Assembly (NCBI GenBank): GCA_036489765.1
Contig: DASXFE010000078.1
Location: forward strand, 71,057-135,056
Reading direction: 5' to 3'
Length of the DNA stretch: 64,000 nt
DNA from: DATARH01 sp036489765
Lineage (GTDB): Bacteria > Pseudomonadota > Alphaproteobacteria > ATCC43930 > CGMCC-115725
Part shown: positions 24,513 to 33,335 of the stretch, one piece after another
How the letters are laid out: every line of letters starts with the position of its first letter
How positions within the stretch are numbered: position 1 is the first letter of the stretch
The notes under the pieces: generated by a model
What the model saw: only the letters and a program-made list of their open reading frames with translations
What the model was told of the DNA's origin: nothing
Databases searched by the model: none
Position numbers and translations under genes: made by a program

Positions 24513-26069
24513 ATGTTCGGTCGGATGGGGCTCGGCCCAAAGATCTATCTGGTCGTCGTCCTGCTGGCGGTGGTGGCGGCATCGATCAGCGTGGTCGGCA
24601 TCAATACGATGCGGACCTACAACAGGCGCGTCCACCAGATCCAGCACTATACGCACTCGACCGTCGTCGGCGAGGAGGTCAACGGGCTGATCCTTGCTGT
24701 GGTCATGGATTCGCGGGGCATCTATATGGCCCGGGACCACAAGGAGGCGGAGAAGTTCGCCCCGCTGATCCTCAAGAACCTCGCGATCATGAAGCAGAAG
24801 ATGCAGGAGTGGACCGCGTACACCGAAGCGGAGGACATGGACAAGATGAACCGCGCGAACGCCCGCGCGGATGAATTCATCAAGTTCCGCACCGAGCTCG
24901 TGAGGCTGTCGCGCGAAGCCACGATCGACGAGGCGCGGGCCTGGGGCGACAACGACGCGAACCGCAGCAACCGCACCGCGCTCAACCACGAGATGGAAAC
25001 GCTGGCGACGGTCGGCGAGGGCCACGTCAAGGATCTGACCCAAAAGACGCAGGACTTTTTCGACCAGAGGCTCATCGCGATGATCGCGCTGGCGGTGATC
25101 GGCGTGGTGCTCGCCATTTTGGCGGTGATCCTCGTGGTCTACCACATCACCCGGCCGCTTACCCGCATCACGGCGGCGATGACCCAGCTCGCCGCCGGCA
25201 ACAAGAATGTCGACGTGCCGGCGCGCGACCGCAGCGACGAGATCGGCGACATGGCCCGCGCGCTCGGCGTCTTCCAGGAGCAGGCGGCGGCCGCGCAGGG
25301 CCTCACCGAGCGGGTCACCGAGAATATCCGCCGCGTCGCGATGGCCGCGACCCAGGCCAGCAGCGCGATCAGCCAAGTTTCCGACGGGTCCAACATCCAG
25401 CTCAATTCGCTGAAGCAATCGGCGGGCGCGCTCGACCAGAGCGCCGCGGCGATCGCCGAGGTCGCCCGCTCGACCCAATCCGCGAGCGAGCAGGCCAAGA
25501 CCGCAGCGCAGCTCGTCTCCGACGGGATCGGCCAGATGGGCACGATGGTCGAGGTGGTCAACGCGATCTCGCAGAACAGCGACCAGATCAGCCAGATCGC
25601 CGGCGCGATTTCGCGCATCGCCAGCCAGACCAACATGCTGGCGCTCAACGCCGCGATCGAGGCGGCGCGGGCGGGCGAGAACGGCAAGGGCTTTGCCGTC
25701 GTCGCCGAAGAGGTGCGCAAGCTGGCGGAAAACTCCGGCAACCTTGCCGAAGAGATCTCGGGGCTGATGCAGCACGCCGCCGACGAAGCCGGCAAGGGGG
25801 TCGACACGGCGCAGCAGGTCAGCGGCAATATGCGGCATATCGCCGACGCGGTGCAGCAGAGCGACCGCCTGGTCGGCGCCATCGCCACCGCGATGGAGGA
25901 GCAGCAGGCGACCGTCAACGGCATCAACCGCAATGTCACCGAGCTCACGCGCATCGGGCAGTCGAACGCCACCGCGGCCGAGGAGATCACCGCGACGATG
26001 ATCGACCTGTCGAAGCTCGCCGAGCGGTCGCGCGTCGATGTCGAGGAATTCAAGAAGGTCGGCCTGTGA
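24513..26069 (+). CDS. Methyl-accepting chemotaxis protein
   Basis: A 518-residue transmembrane receptor. TM1 is at about residues 9-30, an extracytoplasmic helical domain of the four-helix-bundle type covers 31-188, TM2 is 189-213 (LIAMIALAVIGVVLAILAVILV), HAMP is 214-267, and the cytoplasmic coiled coil follows. The signalling tip reads RIASQTNMLALNAAIEAARAGENGKGFAVVAEEVRKLAENS, the conserved CheA/CheW contact. There is no C-terminal CheR-docking pentapeptide (ends EEFKKVGL). It is the first gene of the che operon, so it is the likely dedicated receptor. The ligand is unknown. Confidence 0.95.
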   Translation: MFGRMGLGPKIYLVVVLLAVVAASISVVGINTMRTYNRRVHQIQHYTHSTVVGEEVNGLILAVVMDSRGIYMARDHKEAEKFAPLILKNLAIMKQKMQEWTAYTEAEDMDKMNRANARADEFIKFRTELVRLSREATIDEARAWGDNDANRSNRTALNHEMETLATVGEGHVKDLTQKTQDFFDQRLIAMIALAVIGVVLAILAVILVVYHITRPLTRITAAMTQLAAGNKNVDVPARDRSDEIGDMARALGVFQEQAAAAQGLTERVTENIRRVAMAATQASSAISQVSDGSNIQLNSLKQSAGALDQSAAAIAEVARSTQSASEQAKTAAQLVSDGIGQMGTMVEVVNAISQNSDQISQIAGAISRIASQTNMLALNAAIEAARAGENGKGFAVVAEEVRKLAENSGNLAEEISGLMQHAADEAGKGVDTAQQVSGNMRHIADAVQQSDRLVGAIATAMEEQQATVNGINRNVTELTRIGQSNATAAEEITATMIDLSKLAERSRVDVEEFKKVGL

Positions 26070-26190
26070 TCGCCGCCAGCCCGCGGAAGGCCGAGATGCC
26101 GGCCCGGAAGGCCGCGATGGCGGAGAAACCGGGGTCGGCTATACTGTGACCGGTGCAGTCGAACCGCCGGGGCCTGAGGATATCACGGCG

Positions 26191-27195
26191 ATGGAGGAGA
26201 CTCTCCGCCAGTTGCAGGAGGCGATGCAGGCGCATCGACGGATCATGGCCGGCGCCGATCCATCCGGCAGCGACGGCGATATCGCCGCGCTGCCGAGCCT
26301 CGCGCACGATGTGCGGGGCGTCGCGGTGCAGCTTCTGGTACGCGATATCGAGCGAGTTTGCGGGATCGACATCAGCGGGATGATGGAGGCGAAGCTTGGC
26401 CGCGTGCTCGCCTCGGTGTCGCTGCCGGCACTGCAGGCATGGGTCGATCGCCTGCACCGGCTGCCGCCCGATGACGCGGAATGGCTGAGCCTCGTCGAGA
26501 GCCTCACCGTCCATGAGACGTTCTTTCACCGCGACCGCTCACAGCTCGACCTGCTGCGCCGTCGCCTGCTGCCCGAGGTGATCGCCGGGGCAGCGCGCGA
26601 CGGATCTCGCCGGCTGCGCTTCTGGTCGGCCGGCTGCGCGACCGGCGAGGAGGCCTATACGCTGGCGATCGTCGGCCTCCTGGCCCTGCGCGACGCAGGG
26701 TTTGCCCGCGATGAGGCGGATGGCGGGATCGGTTGCCTCCCGCCTTGGACGATCGAGGTTCTCGGCAGCGACATCTCGCGCCAGGTCCTGGCGCGCGCCG
26801 CCGCGGCGACCTATCCGACCGAGGAATTGGGCGCGTTCCGCAGCCTGCCGGACGACCTGAACCCGTTCTTCCCCGCGGTGCGGTGCGAGGATGCGGGCCC
26901 GGTCGAATCGCGCGGCGTGCATCACCGGGTGCGCTCGCATGTGCGCTTCGGCTGGTTCAACCTGATGGCCGAGACGCCGCCGGTCGATGGCTGCGACATC
27001 GTGCTGTGCCGCAACGTCCTGATCTATCTGACACCGACGGCTCGGGCGAGGGCCCAGTCGGTGCTGCAGCGGGCGCTGCGCCCCGGCGGGTATCTGATGC
27101 TGGGGCCGACCGACGCACTGACCGAAGAGCGTCGATGCGATGCGTGCTGGGGCGAGGGCGCGGTCGCCTACCGGCTGAAGCAGCACGATGGCTGA
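26191..27195 (+). CDS. cheR: CheR protein-glutamate methyltransferase
   Basis: A 334-residue protein: a short coiled N-terminal extension, a CheR N-domain (DIERVCGIDISGMMEAKLGRVL) and the SAM-binding domain with VHETFFHRD near residue 109, WSAGCATGEEAYTLAI near residue 145 and CRNVLIYL near residue 272. It methylates receptor glutamates using SAM. The start is not certain; ATG 26191 has GAGGA upstream, and an in-frame GTG at 26146 is possible. The 3' end overlaps the CheW-domain gene by 8 bases. Confidence 0.92.
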   Translation: MEETLRQLQEAMQAHRRIMAGADPSGSDGDIAALPSLAHDVRGVAVQLLVRDIERVCGIDISGMMEAKLGRVLASVSLPALQAWVDRLHRLPPDDAEWLSLVESLTVHETFFHRDRSQLDLLRRRLLPEVIAGAARDGSRRLRFWSAGCATGEEAYTLAIVGLLALRDAGFARDEADGGIGCLPPWTIEVLGSDISRQVLARAAAATYPTEELGAFRSLPDDLNPFFPAVRCEDAGPVESRGVHHRVRSHVRFGWFNLMAETPPVDGCDIVLCRNVLIYLTPTARARAQSVLQRALRPGGYLMLGPTDALTEERRCDACWGEGAVAYRLKQHDG

Positions 27196-28468
27196 CGGCT
27201 CCTCGCCCCTCGCCGCCGACGTGTCCTGCGCGGCCGAGGCGGGGGCGATCGTCTTCGCGCTGGCCGGCCGGCGTTACGCGATCGGGCTGGAGGTGGTCGA
27301 AGGCATCGTCCCACCACCGCCACTGAGCCGCGTGCCCTACGCGGCGCCGGGGCTGCTGGGCGCCGGGAACCTGGCCGGCCAGGTCGTGCCGATCGTCGAT
27401 CTCGCCGCGCTGCTGCCGGGCCCGGCGGTGCGGCGCCGCTACAATGGCGGCGGCGAGGTGCTGCGGGTGCGTGCCGCCGGCGGCCGGGTCGGCCTCTGGG
27501 TCGACCGCACCGAGCGGCTTGTCGCCGCCGGAACAGCGATCGGCGACGCGGCCGATCTGATCGACCCGGAGCCGCTGGTCGGGGCGGGCATGGCGGCGCC
27601 GGACATCGGCGTCGACATGCGCAACCCGCTCGGCGAGGTCGGCGAACTGGTCCAGCCCAGAGGGGCGCGGGATCACGAATCGTATTTTCTGATGGAGGCT
27701 GCGGGCGAGCAAATCCTGCTCCCCTACGAGGCGGTGTTGGAGTTCGTTCCGCCGCCGTCCTTTGCGCCGGTTCCGGGTACGCCCGCCGGCTTCCTCGGCG
27801 TCGGGATCCTGCGCGGCGATGCGGTGCCGATGCTGTCCCTCGCCGTGCTGCTCGGCCTGCCGAGTGGTGAGCCGCCCACGGTTTTCGTCGTCGTCCTGCT
27901 CCCGAGCGGTCATCGCGTGCTGCTCGGATGCCGCAGCGTCATCGGCTCGCGCGACGGCGAGGAAGGGCGCCATTTCGATCCGCGCGGGGCGCTGCCGCGG
28001 GCCCTGCGCCGGATCGTGACGAGCTTCCCGAAGGCCGAGACGCAAGAGGCCGCCGCCGAGCGCGGCACCGCGACGTTCCTTTCCTTTATCGTCGACAGGC
28101 AGCGTTATGCGCTGCCGGTCGAAGCGGTCGAGCGGGTGGTGCCACCGCAGCGGCCGATCGCGCTTCCGCGCCTGGCCAATGCGGCGAGCGCCATCGCAGC
28201 GGCGATCGAGCTGCGCGGGCAGATCGTCCCGGTCGCGCGGCTGGGGAGCGCGGCCGCAGGGCCACCGTCAGTGTATGTGATCCTTCGCGGCAAGGCCGGG
28301 CTCATCGCGCTCGGCGCCGAGCGCGCGGAGCGGCTGGTGGCGCTGCGCCCGGAACAGATCGCGCCGCCGCCGAATGGCGACGCGCTGATCGATGGCGTGG
28401 CGATCCCGGGCGATGGCGGCGACGTACTCCGCATCCTGGCGCCGGGCCGGATCGGGAGCGCCGCCTGA
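27188..28468 (+). CDS. Triple-CheW-domain scaffold protein
   Basis: A 426-residue protein composed of three CheW-like domains. Copy one (about 18-150) has FALAGRRYAIGLEVVEGIVP; copy two (165-290) FLMEAAGEQILLPYEAVLEFVPPP with GFLGVGILRGDAVPMLSL; copy three (305-420) SFIVDRQRYALPVEAVERVVPPQRPIALP with IELRGQIVPVARL. CheW couples receptors to CheA; tandem CheW domains could bridge several receptor or kinase units. Copies are divergent from one another. It overlaps cheR by 8 bases and cheB by one base, so translation is tightly coupled. Its exact scaffold role is inferred. Confidence 0.85.
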   Translation: MADGSSPLAADVSCAAEAGAIVFALAGRRYAIGLEVVEGIVPPPPLSRVPYAAPGLLGAGNLAGQVVPIVDLAALLPGPAVRRRYNGGGEVLRVRAAGGRVGLWVDRTERLVAAGTAIGDAADLIDPEPLVGAGMAAPDIGVDMRNPLGEVGELVQPRGARDHESYFLMEAAGEQILLPYEAVLEFVPPPSFAPVPGTPAGFLGVGILRGDAVPMLSLAVLLGLPSGEPPTVFVVVLLPSGHRVLLGCRSVIGSRDGEEGRHFDPRGALPRALRRIVTSFPKAETQEAAAERGTATFLSFIVDRQRYALPVEAVERVVPPQRPIALPRLANAASAIAAAIELRGQIVPVARLGSAAAGPPSVYVILRGKAGLIALGAERAERLVALRPEQIAPPPNGDALIDGVAIPGDGGDVLRILAPGRIGSAA

Positions 28469-29580
28469 TGCCGGAAGCGGTGAAATCCTTTACGCGGGAC
28501 GCGGTGCGGGTCCTGGTTGTCGACGATCAGCGCTTCATGTGCATCGCGCTGCGCCAGATCATCGAGGCCGACGGCGACATGCGGGTGGTCGGCGAGGCCC
28601 GCAACGGCGAGGAAGCCTGCGCGCTGGCGCTCGAGTTAAAGCCCGATGTCGTGACGATGGACGTCGAGATGCCGGTGATGGATGGTCTCGCGGCCACCCG
28701 GCGCATTCTCGCCGAGCTGCGTCCGCCCCCGGTCATCATCATGGTCAGCAGCCACACCCAGGCCGGCGCCGCTGCGACGGTCGAGGCGCTGCGGCTCGGC
28801 GCGGCCGATTTCATCTCGAAATCCTCGGCCTTTACCCCGAACGATCTCGGCCATATCGATTCCGAGCTGCGGGGCAAGATCCGCGCGTGTGCGGAAAGCC
28901 GCCGACGATCGTCGGCGTTCCCGCCGGTGGCGCGGTGGGTACCGGACGCCGTGGAGCAGGCGGTGGCGCCGTCTCCGCACGCGCCGGCCGACCTGATCGC
29001 CATTGCCGCCTCGACCGGGGGCCCGGCGACGCTCGCGGCGCTGCTGCCGGCCGTGGGCCGGCTCGCGGTGCCGATCGTCGTCGCTCAGCACATGCCGGAG
29101 TTCTTCACGGCCTGTCTCGCGCAATCGCTCGCCGACGATACCGGGCTGGCGGTCCGCGAAGGCGGCGACCGCGAACCGCTCGCGCCGAACGAGGTGACCC
29201 TCCTTCCCGGCGGCAAGGACGCGCTGGTCGCGCCCCGTGCCGGCGGCGGCTTCGAGTTGCGGTTGACCAAGGGCGCCGGCAGCGTCCATCCCTCGGCCGA
29301 CCTGCTGTTCGAGTCGGCGGCGATGAGCGCGCGCCGGCCGGTTGCGGTGATCCTCACCGGCATGGGCGACGACGGCACGCGCGGTGCCGGGCGGTTCGTG
29401 GGGCGCGGTCTTAGCGTGCTGGTGCAGCGCCCTGAGAGCTGCGTGATCGGCGGGATGCCGGCCGCCGCGATCGAGGCGGGCGTTGCCACCGAGGTGCTGA
29501 GCCTCGACCAGATCGCCCGCCGCTTGCGCGGGCTGACGCAACCCGCCGCCCGTCCGCCTCGCGTCGAGGCGGCGTCATGA
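28468..29580 (+). CDS. cheB: CheB receptor methylesterase/glutamine deamidase
   Basis: A 370-residue response-regulator methylesterase. The receiver domain (residues 13-130) has the acidic pair D19/D20, phospho-acceptor D65 (TMDVEMPVMDG) and a SKSS lysine site near 118. The linker is about 40 residues. The esterase domain has Ser182 (AASTGGP), His208 (VAQHMP) and Asp301 (TGMGDDG), the complete catalytic triad. It removes methyl groups from the receptor and gives adaptation feedback. The start overlaps the upstream stop as TGATG. Confidence 0.95.
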   Translation: MPEAVKSFTRDAVRVLVVDDQRFMCIALRQIIEADGDMRVVGEARNGEEACALALELKPDVVTMDVEMPVMDGLAATRRILAELRPPPVIIMVSSHTQAGAAATVEALRLGAADFISKSSAFTPNDLGHIDSELRGKIRACAESRRRSSAFPPVARWVPDAVEQAVAPSPHAPADLIAIAASTGGPATLAALLPAVGRLAVPIVVAQHMPEFFTACLAQSLADDTGLAVREGGDREPLAPNEVTLLPGGKDALVAPRAGGGFELRLTKGAGSVHPSADLLFESAAMSARRPVAVILTGMGDDGTRGAGRFVGRGLSVLVQRPESCVIGGMPAAAIEAGVATEVLSLDQIARRLRGLTQPAARPPRVEAAS

Positions 29581-29602
29581 GCCCCGAGATGGGTCCGGAA
29601 CC

Positions 29603-30025
29603 ATGAGCAAAAAGAAGATCCTCGTCGTCGACGACTCGTTCATCATGCGGACGATCATCAAGGATATCGTCGAGAGCGACCCCGAGCTCGAGGTCACCGG
29701 CTTTGCCGAAAACGGCAAGGTCGGGCTGCAGCGCATGCGCGAACTGAAGCCCGACGCGATTCTGCTCGACCTCGAAATGCCGGAGATGTCGGGGCTCGAC
29801 ATGCTGAAGCGGCTGATGCTGCTCGGGAAGGCGAAGGTCATCGTCGTGTCCTCGGTCGGGCAGACCGGCTCGCCGCAAGCGCTGGAGGCGCGCCGTCTCG
29901 GCGCCGTCGATGTGATCGCCAAGCCGTCGGGCGCGATGAGCCTCGATCTCCAGGCCAAGAAGGGCCACGAGATCGTGCAGTCGCTGCGGCGCGCGCTGCA
30001 GCTCGACCCCGCGCCGGGCGCCTGA
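29603..30025 (+). CDS. Single-domain response regulator (CheY-like)
   Basis: A 140-residue receiver: D10/D11 (VVDDS), phospho-acceptor D56 (LLDLEMPEMSG), the Ser pair in VIVVSSVG and K107 (IAKPSG). The tail reads PSGAMSLDLQAKKGHEIV, resembling the linker that follows the receiver in CheB proteins, so it may derive from a CheB receiver domain. It is the probable diffusible output or phosphate sink of the CheA in this operon. No switch-binding partner is encoded nearby. It starts 22 bases after cheB. Confidence 0.9.
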   Translation: MSKKKILVVDDSFIMRTIIKDIVESDPELEVTGFAENGKVGLQRMRELKPDAILLDLEMPEMSGLDMLKRLMLLGKAKVIVVSSVGQTGSPQALEARRLGAVDVIAKPSGAMSLDLQAKKGHEIVQSLRRALQLDPAPGA

Positions 30026-30048
30026 CCGGGGCTCGCGGGAAAGCGGCC

Positions 30049-32973
30049 ATGACCTCGCTCGCCGACACGCTGTGGCACGAGTTCGCGGTCGAGACCGAGG
30101 AGCACCTGATGGCGGTCGAGACGCTGCTCGCGCGGGGTGACGCCGAGCCGGTCGATGCCGCCGAAATCTCCGAGCTGTTTCGATCGTTTCATTCGATCAA
30201 GGGGATTTCCCGGGCGATGGAGGTGCTCGGGATGGAAGCGGTGGCGCATCACGCCGAAAACCTGCTCGGCCTCGTCCGTGAGGGCAAGGTCGCGCTGACC
30301 CCGCCGCTCACCGACATGCTGCTCAACGCGGTCGATGCGCTGAAGCAGATGCGCGGCCGGGTGGCGGCGGACCATGTCGATGCCCCGGCCGATCCGGCCT
30401 TGCTGTCTCGCCTCGGCGCGGCCTTTGCCGAGCTGGGCGGGCTCGCCGTGCCGGTGGCTGAGGCTCCGGCACCGGAAGCTGGCGCTGCGGGTGACGCCTC
30501 GCTGCACGAAGACCCCGAGATGCTCGGCATCTTTGTCGAGATGCTGAAGCTGCGCGGCGCCGAGCTCTGCGGCGCGATGTCGGCGCGCGCCGAGGATCGA
30601 GAGACCGCGGCGGACGCTGCCGAGACGCTTGCGCACGCGGCCGAGGTCATGGCGTTCGATGCCTTGTCGGAAAGCCTCGCGGGTGTCTCCGAACTGCTGC
30701 TCGGGGCGAGGCCCGACGGCGTCGTCGGCGATGCGCGGCAGCGGCTTCTGTCGCGGCTCGGCGACATACGGCTCCAGATCGAGCTGCTGGGCGAGATCAC
30801 CGGCGAGGATGCCGGCGCTGGAGAATTCGCCGCGGCGCTGGCCGCGCAGACCGGCGAATCGCAGGCGCATCTCGTGACCGAGCTCGGCAATGCGCTCGAG
30901 CAGCTGCGGATCGATTTCGACAGCGAGGACTGGGCGGCGGCCGAGGCCTCCGCGGCGCCGGTCGCCCGGCTCGCACGCGAGCTTCACCCTGCGCTGGCGG
31001 CGCGCTCGCTGGTCCGCCTGGCGCTGCTGCTGCTGCTCGTCGACGATCTTTACAGCCGCGCCGCCCTCGGCGAGGTGCCGCTCTCCGACGGGTTGATCGA
31101 TGCGACCGAAGAGCTGCTTGGCCGCATCGATCTCGCGCCGGATGCCGCGGCGGGCGATTGCTCCGAAGACGAAGCGGCCGCGCTGTCGGCGCGGCTGCGC
31201 GTCGCCCTTCCGGACCAGGCGGACGACGGCCCCGAGGGCGGGCGGGTCATTTCCGGGGTGCATGTTCCGGCCGAGCTGACCGCAGTATTGTCGGGCGACA
31301 GTCTCGCCGCGCTCGAGCGAGGCCTTGCCGAGGGACTTGTTCCCTACGCGCTCCTGGTATTTCTCGAAAACGAGCCGGTGATCGCCGAACGTCTCGTCGG
31401 CTGGCTCGGCGGGGAGGCGCGGGCGATCGCCAATCGAACCGTCGTCACCGGCAGCGAAAGCTGGTTCGAGTTTCTCGTGCTCTCGCCGCTGCCGCCGGCG
31501 GACCTCGCGTCGGCGCTGCTGGCGCTCGACCCGGCCAAGCAGTGCATCCGGCGGGTCCGCCGCCTGACCCAGGATCCGCTAGGCGAGGCGGTGCTCGACC
31601 CGACCGATGCGGCGCCGCTCGCCGAAGCCGAGCCGGCGCGTGCCGCACGGCGTGGAACGGCCTCGGCCAACGTCATTCGGGTGCGCAGCGAAGCGATCGA
31701 TGCCTTCCTCGACGAGATCGGCGAGATGCGCACCGCCGTCGGCGCGCTGTCCCACGCGGCGCGCGCGGGCGACGGGATGGCGGCGCTGGCGCGGTCGCGG
31801 CAGCTCGCGATGCGCCTGCCGGCCGACCTGCGCGGCGAGTTCGCCGCGGTGCTGCACGCGCTGACCGAGCACGAGCGGCTGCTTCTCGATGCCGAGCAAC
31901 GCATCTCCGGGATCCTCGGCCGCGTGCATCAAAGCGCTCTCGAGTTGCGCGTCGTACCGGTGGATCTGATCTTCAACCGCTTCCCCCGGGTCGTGCGCGA
32001 CCTGGCGGCGCGGCAGGGGAAGGCGGTCGAGCTGTTGCTCGAAGGCCGCGATGTGCGCATCGACAAGAGCATGGTCGATGCGCTCGCCGACCCGCTCTTG
32101 CACATGGTGCGCAACGCCGTCGATCACGGCATCGAAACCACGGAGGAGCGCCGCGCGGCGGGCAAGCCCGAGCGCGCGCGGGTGATCCTCAGGGCGAGCC
32201 AGCGCGGCGGCGAGATCGATATCGAGATTGCCGACGACGGGCGTGGTCTCGACGCCGAGGCGATCCGCGTCAAGGCGGTGGATCGCGGCCTCGCCACGGC
32301 GGCCCAGGCACGGACGCTCGGCGAGTCGGAGATTTTCCAGTTCATCTTCGCGGCCGGCCTGTCGACGGCTGCCGCGGTCACCGAAACCTCGGGGCGCGGG
32401 GTCGGCATGGACGTGGTGCTGACCACGGTGCGCCGCCTCAACGGCGACATCGCGATCCGCTCCGAGCCCGGCAAGGGCACGACGTTCACCCTGACGCTGC
32501 CGGTCTCGGCGGCGCTGCAGAACGCCCTCATCGTGCGCGTCGCCGATCAGAGCCTCGCCATCCCCGAGCGATATGTGTTGGCGGTGATCGAAGTCGAGGA
32601 CGATGCCGTGCGCCGCATCGGCGCCGAGCGGTCGATCGTCTACCGTCAGGCGGTGGTGCCGCTTTACGATCTGGGCGGGCTGCTCGGCCTGACCGAGGGC
32701 CCGCCGCCGCACCGAGGGACCCGACCAACGATCGTCGCCGGCAACGGCCGGAACCTCGTCGGACTGGAGGTTGCCGCGGTCGAGCACCGGCAGGAATTGT
32801 TCCTCAAGGACCTCCACCCGCTGCTGGCGCAATTCCCCGGGGTCGGCGGCGCCTCGGTGCTCGATGACGGGCGGGTCGTGCTGGTGCTCGACGGGGACGA
32901 GCTGATGCAGATCGCGGCGCGCGGGGTCGAGACCGAAGCCGCCTCCGCCGGGCCGCGAAGGGCCGCGTCGTGA
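30049..32973 (+). CDS. cheA: CheA-type histidine kinase
   Basis: A 974-residue kinase, longer than the usual 650-700. An Hpt domain is at residues 1-120 with phospho-acceptor His48 (FRSFHSIKG). A second Hpt-like helical segment lies near 165-240 (ETLAHAAEVMAFDALSESL) but lacks a clear phospho-site. A long helical linker follows, with a small alpha/beta domain near 405-500. The kinase core has the N-box HMVRNAVDHGIE near 686, G1 DDGRGLD near 728 and G2 GRGVGMDVV near 782; a CheW domain ends the protein. It phosphorylates CheB and the receiver. The 3' end overlaps the next gene as GTGA. Confidence 0.94.
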   Translation: MTSLADTLWHEFAVETEEHLMAVETLLARGDAEPVDAAEISELFRSFHSIKGISRAMEVLGMEAVAHHAENLLGLVREGKVALTPPLTDMLLNAVDALKQMRGRVAADHVDAPADPALLSRLGAAFAELGGLAVPVAEAPAPEAGAAGDASLHEDPEMLGIFVEMLKLRGAELCGAMSARAEDRETAADAAETLAHAAEVMAFDALSESLAGVSELLLGARPDGVVGDARQRLLSRLGDIRLQIELLGEITGEDAGAGEFAAALAAQTGESQAHLVTELGNALEQLRIDFDSEDWAAAEASAAPVARLARELHPALAARSLVRLALLLLLVDDLYSRAALGEVPLSDGLIDATEELLGRIDLAPDAAAGDCSEDEAAALSARLRVALPDQADDGPEGGRVISGVHVPAELTAVLSGDSLAALERGLAEGLVPYALLVFLENEPVIAERLVGWLGGEARAIANRTVVTGSESWFEFLVLSPLPPADLASALLALDPAKQCIRRVRRLTQDPLGEAVLDPTDAAPLAEAEPARAARRGTASANVIRVRSEAIDAFLDEIGEMRTAVGALSHAARAGDGMAALARSRQLAMRLPADLRGEFAAVLHALTEHERLLLDAEQRISGILGRVHQSALELRVVPVDLIFNRFPRVVRDLAARQGKAVELLLEGRDVRIDKSMVDALADPLLHMVRNAVDHGIETTEERRAAGKPERARVILRASQRGGEIDIEIADDGRGLDAEAIRVKAVDRGLATAAQARTLGESEIFQFIFAAGLSTAAAVTETSGRGVGMDVVLTTVRRLNGDIAIRSEPGKGTTFTLTLPVSAALQNALIVRVADQSLAIPERYVLAVIEVEDDAVRRIGAERSIVYRQAVVPLYDLGGLLGLTEGPPPHRGTRPTIVAGNGRNLVGLEVAAVEHRQELFLKDLHPLLAQFPGVGGASVLDDGRVVLVLDGDELMQIAARGVETEAASAGPRRAAS

Positions 32974-33335
32974 CCCTATATCTCAAGGCGATCGTCGGCC
33001 GCACCGGATACCTGATCGCCGCAATGCGGGTCGGCGACGTGGCGCCGGCGGAGAGCGCCGTTGACGAAACCGCCGTTGATTGCCGGCTGCTGTTCGGCGA
33101 GCCGGCCGCGGCGCCGGGCTACCGCCTCGTGGTCGACGCAGATACGGATGAGCCGATCGTGTTCGTCGTCGACCGGATCGATGGGCTCGTCGAGCTCGGC
33201 GACGACAGCTTCCGGACGCTGCCGCCGATCGGGCGGTTTGGCGCGGCAATCGACGCGGTGTCGGTGCCGGTTGGCGACGAGGCGCCGGCGTTGCGCCTGA
33301 TTGTCGGGCCGGCGCTGCTGGCCGGGGGCGCATAA
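32970..33335 (+). CDS. Small CheW-like chemosensory accessory protein
   Basis: A 121-residue protein beginning at a GTG that overlaps the cheA stop. AIVGRTGYLIAAMRVGDVAPAES at the start and IVFVVDRIDGLVELGDDSFRTLPPI in the middle resemble the first and second subdomains of CheW, where VDxVxGLVEL is common, but the domain is short and divergent. It overlaps the cyclase gene (TAATG). The position between kinase and cyclase hints at a coupling role. CheW-like identity is inferred from short motifs. Confidence 0.6.
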   Translation: MTLYLKAIVGRTGYLIAAMRVGDVAPAESAVDETAVDCRLLFGEPAAAPGYRLVVDADTDEPIVFVVDRIDGLVELGDDSFRTLPPIGRFGAAIDAVSVPVGDEAPALRLIVGPALLAGGA

